DNA from: Seison nebaliae
Lineage: Eukaryota; Rotifera; Pararotatoria; Seisonacea; Seisonidae
DNA length: 32,447 nt
Assembly (NCBI GenBank): GCA_023231475.1
Contig: JALJEE010002300.1
Coordinates: 1-32,447, forward strand
Direction of reading: 5' to 3'
Shown: positions 22,762 to 32,447 of the stretch, piece by piece
Layout: each line of letters starts with the position of its first letter
Numbering within the stretch: position 1 is the stretch's first letter
The notes under the pieces: model-generated
Seen by the model: only the letters and a program-made list of their open reading frames with translations
The model's database searches: none
What the model was told of the DNA's origin: nothing
Translations under genes and position numbers: made by a program

Positions 22762-25700
22762 TCTTGTGGAAATTATAAGGTTGTCGTAAATGCGAATTAG
22801 TTCTACGTTGATGAGCGGAAGATGATGTATAATTGTGCACAATAACTACTTAAAAATTGAATGTGTCAAATCGAAGTAACTGTAATAGATGGATAATGGT
22901 TCATCTATTTCTACACGTTCCATCATATTCTCTAAAGAGAAATTAAATATGATGTAACCATAAAAAAATCGAAAAAGAATGAAAGGAAGAAATCTCCCTA
23001 ATCAAAAAAAGTTGAAAGAACAATGTTTCTTAAGGAAAAGATTGAATGACTAAATCACCGTTTAACTACGATTTCAGGAGAATTCTGCATAGAATCAGTG
23101 AAATAAAATCAGGCAAGTAGGAAAACTGCCGTTTCTGTCATTTTTTAAAGCAATTTTGAAGAAAAATCAGAAATGCCTGTAATTTTCCCCTAGTTTCCGA
23201 ATAATATGAACAATTTGAAAGAATTGGATGAACATCATGATTCTCCGTCAATCATACGATTCATTATGTATAAGATGATACGTTTTGCTAATGTTCCATT
23301 ATGGGCATAAGCTGCTCCAATTCCGAGTTGAGCAAGATGAATCGATGTTGTTGACATTTACATTCGTTCATTTACACCTCCTCCCAACTCCATCTTTAGG
23401 AAAAAGAAAAACATTTATTTCCTTCATCTTCCCCATCTTCCATCATTAGTATTAATATGAAGACGATTATTGTTTCTCTCATTCGATAAATCCTCTAATT
23501 ATTGTTACAGTGAAACATACTCACAACTTGGAATTACAATTTAACATTCTTTTCCTGATTCAACACCTTTCCCCAAACAGAAAGATGATTAGAAATTACT
23601 TGTCTTTCATTTCCCCATAACCACGATTTTATCGTTTGATCGATGAAGAGTAAGAAGTCGTCGAATAGATAAATAATTCGAGTGATTGTTGAAGATATTC
23701 AATGTTGAAGAGAAGGTGTTAATATTTTGATATAATTCGATTAGATTGAACATCATTGATGCATACTATTTACTTCAATGACTTGTCACTACATAATTCC
23801 ACACATTCACTATTGACAACGGTATTGGAATCGATAAGTGGCGAGAATGAGATGAGATCAAAATTTCTCAAAAATGATTCCTGATTTATGGAAAAGATGC
23901 ATTCGTATGATTTGCAATAGGAAATAATGAATAAGGAATGAATAAAAAATAAATTGATAATTGATTCATCAATTACATAATCGACCAACTTTATTTGACG
24001 TGAGGATGGTTTGGTAACAAATTATTTCGTCATTCTCGTTCCCAGAAGGAGAATAGTGAAACTTGTATGAAGAAAACTATTTTTTTTATTAGTTACTGAT
24101 TTATCAGAAGATGAATCGGTGGCATGGAGTGTAAGAGGTGAATTGAATGGGAAGGAGAGAAAATGGATTGTAATTAAATCTGACAGAATGTGACATTTAA
24201 CACCATCGGAAAAGACAGAGGGACATAATGGATCATGTATCCTAATATTTTTTATGAACGACAACTTCTATTCATACGAACATTTCCTTTCAAATTGAGC
24301 TGATCATACATGATTGGGAAATAGACTCGAAAATATTGCCAATTGATGGTCATTCCCAACTACTTTTCCACACAATCAAATAATGAAAGTGGAACAGTTC
24401 ATTCAATTAAGAAAAGATCAAATTCACTTCATATGACCAATGTCCATTCTTGAAGAAGAATGATTCTTCTTCGATTCGCAGACGATTTCCATAAAATTAG
24501 TAAGAAATTCATTTTCAATGAAATATCGAAACGAAATATCAAAATGGAAAGCGAAATGAGGATTATTCGAATCGTGGTTTGTTTAATTAGAAGAGAATTA
24601 ATTTCTTTCCTTTTAACATTTTTTAACAAGACTAGAAAAGATGAATTGTTGATATAATGATCGGCATCGGACTTCTTTGAACAAATTGGTATCAACTTGA
24701 AATTCTCTAATTAATCGAAAAAACTACCGTTACTCCTCTGTCTCTTTCTTTTCATTTGTATCCGATTAAATACTTCATTAATTTGATACTTGTCATCGGC
24801 GATCGGATGATGAGTATTACTCGAAAAAGAAATCGAAGAAGAACAAAAATTTCTTCGGAATAATCTTTCAAAATTGACATTCTAGGTAAGTGAAAATTAC
24901 TATTTTTTTTCCTCTAAGAATTCTTCGGCTTCAATTCGATGAATATCTGATTAATTATGAGATATCTTAGATTCGTTTATAAGCATTTTGTTTTAGATAG
25001 GGATGTGTTGGAACTCATGGTGGTTTTTCTATGATTTGTTTTGTGCATGAAAAAACGACGAGGAAGTCGAACCTTCATAGCTGAGGGAGAGAAAATGGAA
25101 TTAGAAGTTATTCGAATCGGAAGAATTTTTTTCAAAAATTGCGATGTTGTGTAATAGTGGTTGAAAAAGTGAATGGAAACAGTTGCGGAGGAAATGGAAG
25201 AAGAAAGACGGAAATTCTTCCGATTCTTCATCATATATAATCGATGGATGAACAATGAAGAGTGAGATATGGAGTTAAAGAATGAAAGAAATTAAGTGAG
25301 GAGGGGGGAAACCCTAATCTATTTGACAAATAAACTCGATCGATGTACGTAAGAGAAAAGATAATAGAAAGTGGAAATGATTTCATAGAGAAAAAAAATT
25401 GATGGAGTTTGCTCAAAATTCGAGTTCCGTGTTGTGGAACAATTGAAGCAAATATGGATGTCGATGGACATCGAATATTCTTTATGGTGACAGATGTCGC
25501 TTCCCATTCCGTTCTACAAAATCGTTTCGTTCGAGTGAAAGTAGAAGGAATTGGAACGAGAGAATTGTGTCAGAAATAAATAGATACAGACGAAAGAGGA
25601 TCTTCCCAATTTTGGCGGAATAAATCGAACGATGAATAGATAATAATCAGTCGACTCAAACTACAAGAAATTGGAGGGAACGACAAATGTATTAAAGTGT

Positions 25701-28700
25701 TAGTTTCGTGTCGGTCGATTCGTTCGATGGAATTAATAATAATCGAACTTTAACTAAATCGTTCTATGATTATCATTGGGGATAGGAGAAGTGCTTGAAC
25801 TCCCGTCTGTCTTCCGATTAAATGAAATAGAACAAACTGAATAATTTCTTCCATTAAATCGATCAGCACCAACAATTCCATCATCAACAACCATCATCAT
25901 CCAAAATAAATAAGAATAGTCATCATTTCATTTATAATAATATTTATCCATTCTTAAGACGAACATGTTGTCGAAGAGAACAATAATTAGGAGAATTCAT
26001 AAATACAACATCACAACATAGTGACGAAAGTTACAATAAGGAAAATTTTTTACGATAAAAAAAATGTTCTTATTCTTGTGGAGATCATTATGAAAATCAC
26101 GGAAAATCGCAGCATCACATAATTGCACATTATTATGAATAATTGTCAATAATTCTTTTGATTTTTCACTTTCGTTCCAATCGATTAATTATCTCAATCA
26201 ATCAATATATGTATACACATATATGTACGATGAATTCGATGGAAGATAGAGAATTCTTATTCAAACTAATAATTCAAGCTACGTCACTCATTCAAAGATT
26301 AACATTCTCAACGGAAATGCAATTATTATTCATCATCCGATAATCAGTTACATCACTTTGATTATCTCATCGTCGGGCAACAACTAGATAATGAGAATAT
26401 ATTGATTCACTGTTAAATGAACTTCGATTCTCCTTTAAACTAATCGTTGCAACCAATTGATATTTATGATTTCTTCTGTGAAATGGGAAACAATGAGGTT
26501 TTCTATTATCGACAATTCTATAACGAGCAGTCGATATTCAACATCTTCGTCAACGTAAACAAAAGAATTGCAACTTTTCAACACAGAATCATATGACGAG
26601 AGTATGATGTAAATGTTCGAACGATTTCCGTCTAAGAAATTGCCGATTTCCTTTCCAATTGTTAGAGGAGAATGATTTCGCATTTCGATTATTCTACATT
26701 CATCCATAAGATAATGCGGCGACAATATTCTTCTTAAGCATGAGATGAAGTAACGGATAATTCGCAATATACATTATCATCTCAATTTTGAATTGATTAT
26801 TGCCCATGGCTATAATTCCGTCGATCCATTTAAAACATATTCCAATTGTATTATCAATTATCTTTTGGAAATCGTTTTAGCCGGAGAACAAACAACATAT
26901 TGAATTGAAGTAGAAAACTTTTAAAAAGTAAAAAACTATCTCATCATTCAATATTAAATGAAAATTTTGTGTGTTTGAGAAAGAAACTTTTGCCTCATAC
27001 GGTTTGTGGTACATATATTTAGAGGAAGGAAATGAAACGATTCCAACTATAAATGGAATTAGAAGCAAAAATATACACAAGCATTTGAGAACAACGTAAT
27101 AAAATTTGTAAGAATAATCAGAGTAATGAGGAGAATTGTGAAGGAGAAACAAAACAGTCTCAATTTGTGCACGCTAAATACTTTTAAATGAATAGATTTT
27201 ATTTCATCACGAACAAAAGTTCATTTAGGTAACGGTGTGGGAAAGAGGAAGAATGAAATGAAGACCGACCTGAAGAAACAGGAACGTTCCGATATTGCGA
27301 GACAATGGGCGGAAGAAAGCGGAAGGATCGAGTCAATATGTCTAAATGGAAAATTTTTCGTTAACATCATCAACTATTTATATATTCGACTTGTTATCCT
27401 CATTCTCATTTTCATTCAATTCGCCTTTTTTTCCGAATGAAGAAATAAAACGAATTCCATTTAATTCTACTCGTTTATCAGTTATATTCTTCAAATTTAT
27501 ATAACGATCAATTGAACGTCAATAATCGTGTTAGACATCATCTCCAATGAATAAATTTACTTTTCTTTCCTAATTCTTTGTACTTATTTCAACTCCTTTT
27601 CTTTCCATCAAATAACTGATCTTCAAACCAAAAATTGATTTTATGTAGCTCAGACAGCAGATCTGTCCACGAACAAATTAGTATGAATAAAAGGTAAAAT
27701 TGAAAAGAAACTCATTTCTTCATCATACTCGTGTTCTTCTTGTGTTTTAAACAAATATTAGATGCAGGAAATAGAATCGTTATATCTAGTAGAGAATTCG
27801 ACTTTAATTCATCCCCTCACTTCCAATGTGTATGGATCATATGTTTGCCGTTGGCGAAACATTGACATTGATCGCTTCTTACTTTTTTGTCGTATGAGAT
27901 AAATGTATTTCTTGTAAATTTCCTTGTTTTGAAACGAATCGGAAATATTCCCAATTTTCCTTCCAAATTTCACGTACTAATCCTACATTTTTTTTGTTGT
28001 CCATGGAAATTGAGGTGGAACGACGAAAAATTGACAGATCGGACAATTAACAGACACGACAAATAGGGGATCAGAATTTAAAATAGAAATACTTCCCGAA
28101 TACATTAATTTTCCAACTAACAAAGTTTAATCTTCACCGATTGTCAATGTCTCCCAGTTTCTTTTGTCTCATTACGAAGTTAACCGTCTGTATTGTCGAT
28201 AGACGATTATGAGAAAAGGAAACATGAATTTGTCAAATGTGATAGCTCGGATATAAATTACGTATTGAAAAGGTGAATGAATAGTTTATGCCGTTCATTA
28301 ACATTCGTAATGACCACTCTTAATTTAACATTTAACTACCTGAAACATTTAACAACAACAACGGAAGTTGGGAATGACGATGTGGGAGCATATTTCAACA
28401 ATCTATAAACGTAATTAATGAAAGAATTATTCGGGCGGATGTAAATTAAAAGGAGTGGTACGTATATGAGTCAGAAACCATAAATGTGTCGAAAGAAAAG
28501 AAAACGATCATTTTTTTAGATTGCTTTCTCATCAATCAATTAATAACATTAAATAAAACATAATTTTAGATGAAATTATCATGCTGCACTTCCATCATAG
28601 TGAAAAGATGGCACGTGTAAGATGGAAAAGAAATCCAGGAAATTCTATTACGTAATAAGTGTTATAGAGAAAGTCATGTGAGAGACGAAGCATCAACAGA

Positions 28701-29715
28701 AACGAATAGAAGAAAGACAAATGAAGATGGAACAAATGTAGATATGTGTGTCATTCTCAGAAGAAAACGGAAGAGTTCACCGTCAATCATTATTATTGAA
28801 ATATATTTACTTGTCATCGAGAGATCGGTGGGGAAAAGAAAAGAGTCGATGATATATTTCATTCTTATGACATTCGCACATAAATATAAATAGAAAATAA
28901 TAATTTTTAGAGGAGAATCAATCTTCACTTCCGGATTAGACATTGAATAAAGAAAATTATTTTTTTCTTATTCTCAAACAAATTTTCTTTACACAATTTA
29001 TAGAATTAGAAACGTTAAATCTTCATCTGTTTACAACATTCCTTTAAATCCATCTAACTGATAATTTATATCATTCCAATTTTGTTTTTAAATTATTCCA
29101 ATATTAAAATTTTATTAACAGTCGATTAACACTAATTTACATTTATTCTAACATATCAAACATTTCAGATTACGTAGAATGAACTGGATTGTTTTCTTTT
29201 TTGCTCACATTATTTTCCAACGATTCTGAATAAACACTTCATCAAACCAAAACACTCCAACAGAACTACTTAATGATAAATAAATGATGGACCACCATTG
29301 ATGATTTTAACCTAAAGGCTAAATTCTTGCAACTAAAAGACACATTCCAGTTCTTCACATTTTTTTAAATTTTCTTCTAATTGAATACGAAATAAAATGA
29401 TATGCTCAAAAAGAGCTTGATTTTATCTAAAAGTTCATATCGTTTTCCCTGGAAATATTCAGAACTTTTTAAGAAAACTTCCGGATAACATTTTAGAAAA
29501 TCAAAAGTTATCGATTTCTCGATTAACCAGTAAGAATTTCGATATCTGGACGTCGTTATGACAAACAACGAGAATCAGGATTGTCGTCACAAATACTGTC
29601 ATAATGTCAAAAAATTAAACAAAGAATAAAAGTCATATAGAATTTGAACCGAATCAACAGGTCATCCCCGAGAAATGAATATCGTAAATTTAAAACTTTT
29701 TCTGTACTAAAATAT

Positions 29716-29779
29716 CTATATAAAAAAACAAAAAAGTAAAAAATGAAAATATAAAAAATGAAAAAGTAAAAAATGAAAA
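29716..29779. repeat. Left terminal inverted repeat of the MULE-like element
   Basis: Pairs with 30538-30601 over 64 bases with one mismatch. It starts CTATATAAAAAAAC and consists almost entirely of A/T with GTAAAAAATG sub-repeats. Confidence 0.85.
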
Positions 29780-29980
29780 AGACATTCCATATAGAAACTC
29801 CAGCTGATCCAACGCAGCTTGTTTGATTTTTTCAGCCCAATCAATTAGGAGGTGTTAAAGTCGTGAAATCATGAAAATATTATCAGTTCTGTATGTATGT
29901 ATCAAGTTCTCTATCATAATTTAATAACCTCATAATATTTCTAATTCATAATCCTTTCCAATATTGATACGTAAGACATA

Positions 29981-30520
29981 ATGCCTCAAATTGATTGGGT
30001 TGAGAAGGTAAAAAGTAATAAGCAGCTGTATTATGCTAACTACCTTTATAATTTTGAAAGTTGCCATAATAAAGAAGTCAAAAATGTAAGGATGGAATGT
30101 GTGAATCGAAAAAAAGGATGTAATGCAAAGATTTTGTTAAGCAGGGATTTAGGTCAGGTAAATGCTAGTAAAGGTCGGCATAAAAATACCTGTGTAGTAA
30201 GCAAGGATATTTTTGATAGTAAGAATTTATATGAAGATATGAAGAGGTTAGTTATGGAGAAAGGATATGCGGTTTCTGAAGCTATTAGCAAGGCGACGGA
30301 AAAGTCATCAGAGAAAGTATGCGCAGAATTGCCAGATATGAAAATAATGAAACGAACGTTGTGAACGTTTAAACCGACCATGAAGATTCCAATTGCGCAG
30401 GATAAGTTCTTTGAAATTCCACCAAATATGAAGATGTTCAACGGAGAAAATATAATACAATATGACACCGGTGATAAGGAAGAAAACGCCGTCGAATTCT
30501 CTAAAGATTTGGAAATGTAA
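29981..30520 (+). pseudogene. FLYWCH zinc-finger N-terminus of a MULE transposase, interrupted
   Basis: The frame opens with ATG at 29981 and stays in one register to TAA at 30518-30520, apart from a TGA at 30362-30364. Residues about 18-62 have the FLYWCH pattern of spaced aromatics, Cys, Cys and His: YNFESCH, MECVNRKKGCNAKI and GRHKNTC. Beyond it, ELPDMKIMKRTL leads to FKPTMKIPIAQDKFFEIP and GENIIQYDTG, the usual region between the FLYWCH finger and the catalytic core in MULE-type proteins. The single TGA sits where Arg (CGA) would be expected. The catalytic DDE domain is absent, because the frame ends 17 bp before the right terminal repeat. It may still make a 127-residue DNA-binding protein if translated only to the TGA. 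The family call is from memory of the motif, not a search. Confidence 0.7.
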
Positions 30521-30537
30521 AGAATAATTTTGTTTTA

Positions 30538-30601
30538 TTTTCATTTTTTACTTATTCATTTTTTATATTTTCATTTTTTACTTTTTTGTTTTTTTATATA
30601 G
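30538..30601. repeat. Right terminal inverted repeat of the MULE-like element
   Basis: Inverted partner of 29716-29779, ending TTTTTTTATATAG. Confidence 0.85.
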
Positions 30602-30853
30602 ACATTTTTTTCCCTTTTTAATAAATTCCATTAGTCCTTTTTTCAAAAAAATATCTGAAATGTACTTAAGTTATGTTGTCCTAATTCTTAAAAGGGATCG
30701 TTTTGGGTAATTTTTTTTTAACAACATGAGAAGGATGAGATATGGATTTTTAAAAAAAAATCAATGTAATTGGACAAATACATGTATAAAGACCATGTAT
30801 TTAGGTTTGAATTTACAATTTTTCGAAAAGTCGATTTTTTTTGATTTTTCTAG

Positions 30854-31214
30854 GAAGAAATGTCCCATATTTATGTTTTCTATCTGCGGATTAAAACCCT
30901 TTCCTCTTCTCATTGTTCAAAGGTATTTGAAAATAATTCAGTCTATCGAGGAATCTGATTTATTATTTCCATCTTTTCTCCAGTGTAAAACTTTTTTCAA
31001 TCCGGTTATCTTCTTTTTTTCTTATTATTCGATTGATATTCCTGAATCTTTCGATGAAGCTCTTTACATTTCTTCTAACTTCGATATCACTTCTCATATT
31101 CCAGAATATTTAAGAGATGAAATCGTCATTGGAAGAAAACTTATCACTGATAACATGTACAGTAATCTATTTCATTTTCTTTTTAATTTACCCCGAGGGG
31201 ATTTGATTTTATAA
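30854..31214 (+). CDS. Open terminal exon (copy C) of an unrecognised gene family
   Basis: A 361-nt exon in the same phase as copy B at 1284-1644, opening after a strong acceptor (a T-rich tract ending TTTTTCTAG at 30853) and ending in TAA at 31212-31214. The same frame is open further 5', to an ATG at 30726, but homology with copies A and B starts only about ten codons after the acceptor. The 5' extension, Lys/Phe-rich and T-tract coded, is therefore more likely intron. Features of the 119-residue product are CGLKPFPLL, RYLKIIQSIEESD, QCKTF, FFSYYSIDIPESFDEAL, NFDITSHIPEYL and a C-terminal HFLFNLPRGDLIL. I see no known domain. The MULE-like element ends about 250 bases upstream, inside what would be the preceding intron, so this gene copy may have been disturbed by that insertion. 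Confidence 0.5.
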
Positions 31215-31503
31215 TAAATAAAATAAAATAAATAAATTTTCCCTTTATTGGTTAGTTTTCTCTTTATGTAACGACAATTGATCATTCTATTGATCATAAA
31301 AAAGTTCGAACTTTTTTCACAAAAGAGCTAAAATATTACTTCTATGTATAATTTTGCGTTGACATTAGAATTACTTTTCCTAAAATTAAACGTTAGTGTA
31401 ACGATATGTTTTTAAGTTACTATAAAGTTACAATCAGAATTTTTGTATGCTAGGGATTTTTTTAACCAACTAGGAAAATTAGCATTATATAATTATTCCT
31501 TTA
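31215..31503. other. Spacer after copy C
   Basis: Begins with AATAAA-like repeats directly after the stop (31216-31240), which could supply the polyadenylation signal for the plus-strand exon. Nothing else is recognised. Confidence 0.4.
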
Positions 31504-32447
31504 TCACAATGGTGATATTGGTTTAATAAATTTTCTTAATTTGTCACGTAGATATTTAGAAGTGCTACTACGTTGCCAACCGGTCGCAGCAGGAGATACA
31601 GCTAATAAATTATCAGGTTCATTGAAAAATTCCCTCAAATTATCAACTTGTGTCACAGCATCGACGTCAATTAGCCACCATCTTAAATTAAAAGTTCGAA
31701 TTAATACTAAGGAATGCGCAATCGGCTCTGTTGCGCGAACAGAAACTCCACCATTTTCTATTCTATTTAACTTTTTCAAGTTTTAGAGTGTTTCTTTTTG
31801 AACTATCCTTTCCATAGTTCGTTCAATATGAGAATAAATATCACCAGTAATATTTCACTTTATATTTTCAATTGCTTCTGTCAATTTGGGTATTTCTTTT
31901 AGCCAATTGGTTAATTGGTTAGTTCGATTTATTACATATTCCTCATCATACAATTTATCGTTAGATATGTAATAACTACGACACGTATAAATAACGTCAA
32001 GAATGACTGATGGGAAATTGACGTTCACGCATCCCCAGAAACCTGTCAGAGGATATCAACAACGATACTATCGATCAACTCCTGGTACCAACTTAATCGT
32101 TTACTCACAGAGACATTCCGATAACGAACTCTTAATCACCCAAGATTAAGGAAGATGCTTAGGAACTATCAACCCATGTTTGTAAACTTCGCTGACACAC
32201 CCTCGCGTGTTAACTAAAGTTCAGGAACGTGTCTCTTATGATTAATCACCAACGTACCACTATAAATATATTTTGCTCCTAAAATTACCTCACCTCACTC
32301 ATACCTAAAATTCAACTTATCAAAACTATAATACTTTATACCAATTTTTACGATTTAATATTCTCTCTTCGATTACTATTAATAAAACTTCGTTTTATCT
32401 TCTTTAATTAAACTAATTAAACTTCGTCTCCTTTAAATCCTTCTTGT
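31504..32447 (-). mobile_element. Fossil 5' end of an LTR retroelement
   Basis: Read on the minus strand, the right part (about 32091 to beyond the window edge) would be an LTR. It has TATA-like stretches, and its outer end is not in the window. Next to it, TGGTACCAGGAGT at 32078-32090 is complementary to the 3' end of a tRNA-Leu as I remember it, in the place of a primer-binding site. Leftwards from there a gag-position reading frame can be followed to about 31504. It looks broken, with about three breaks, and no pol region follows, so only the 5' end remains. The GC content is higher than in the flanks. The family (Gypsy or BEL type) cannot be decided. It appears old. Confidence 0.4.

Larger units (their letters stand above)
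18876..29714. other. Long gene-poor stretch
   Basis: About 10.8 kb with no gene I can support. It contains scattered short open frames of slightly higher GC content (for example 21237-21351 minus, 25402-25581 plus, 26435-26767 minus), a poly(A)-tailed mini-insertion at 20427-20488, a ClaI-type palindrome at 20543-20560 and an ATG/GAT microsatellite at 22741-22761. It may be intergenic, or intronic to a gene whose exons I cannot connect. Confidence 0.4.
29715..30602 (+). mobile_element. Shortened MULE-like DNA transposon
   Basis: Two inverted copies of a very A/T-rich sequence, 29716-29779 and 30538-30601, match over 64 bases with one mismatch and enclose about 760 bp. The repeats carry internal GTAAAAAATGAAAA sub-repeats. 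Between them lies a frame for a FLYWCH-type zinc finger followed by the start of a MULE-type protein. No DDE transposase core fits in the interval, so the element is not autonomous. No convincing 8-10-bp target duplication is visible next to either end, so the exact ends are uncertain. The two repeats have diverged very little, which suggests a fairly young insertion. Confidence 0.75.

Noticed and set aside
23245-23367. 40-codon minus-strand frame, MSTTSIHLAQLGIGAAYAHN and following
   Set aside because: Hundreds of frames of this length are expected by chance; no family recognised.
25402-25581. 59-codon plus-strand frame with a protein-like composition (MDVDGHRIFFMVTDV)
   Set aside because: The opposite strand looks equally coding-like, and dozens of frames this long are expected by chance.
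26435-26880. 110-codon minus-strand frame preceded by a second coding-like frame in another register (26690-26860)
   Set aside because: The longer frame starts only with TTG, its length is within chance expectation, no family is recognised, and joining the two needs an unsupported frame change.
27237-27440. Plus-strand frame with a GC-richer charged start, MKTDLKKQERSDIARQWAEE, and a GTTAAC that could be a donor
   Set aside because: Only about 35 codons look coding; no partner exon or homologue could be seen.
32003-32149. 48-codon plus-strand frame
   Set aside because: It runs antisense through the presumed primer-site and LTR region and has no known motif.

Overview
This is AT-rich nuclear DNA from an animal. 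It carries a plexin and an annexin with introns of only 45-61 bases, low-complexity Ser/Asn/Gln/His runs in the proteins, and a FLYWCH-bearing MULE-type DNA transposon. The style (tiny introns, poly-Asn/Ser runs) reminds me of acariform mites or another small arthropod, but nothing seen fixes the lineage.

Layout. 890-1644 (+): two tandem copies, one decayed and one open, of a terminal exon of an unrecognised gene family. 1895-3151 (-): an annexin core of four repeats in seven exons; the first exon with the start codon was not found. 4502-12414 (-): a complete plexin model of about 2570 residues in five exons, with the whole ectodomain, membrane segment and most of the cytoplasmic part in one 6.65-kb exon. 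12415-29714: about 17 kb in which I can support no gene. It holds an inverted (foldback) array of an 11-base motif at 18598-18855, a GC-rich hairpin at 14330-14378 and a tiny poly(A)-tailed insertion near 20431. 29715-30602: a shortened MULE-like element with 64-bp terminal inverted repeats and a FLYWCH-domain reading frame. 30854-31214 (+): a third copy of the unknown terminal exon. 31504-32447 (-): the 5' end of a decayed LTR retroelement, cut by the window edge.

The annexin (calcium-dependent membrane binding) and plexin (semaphorin receptor) lie on the same strand with 1.35 kb between them; nothing shows that they act together. Three features stand out. Every intron I could place begins GTT rather than GTA/GTG. 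The terminal-exon family has two open copies of exactly equal length and phase about 30 kb apart. The plexin GAP domain seems to have lost the usual Arg-Arg pair.
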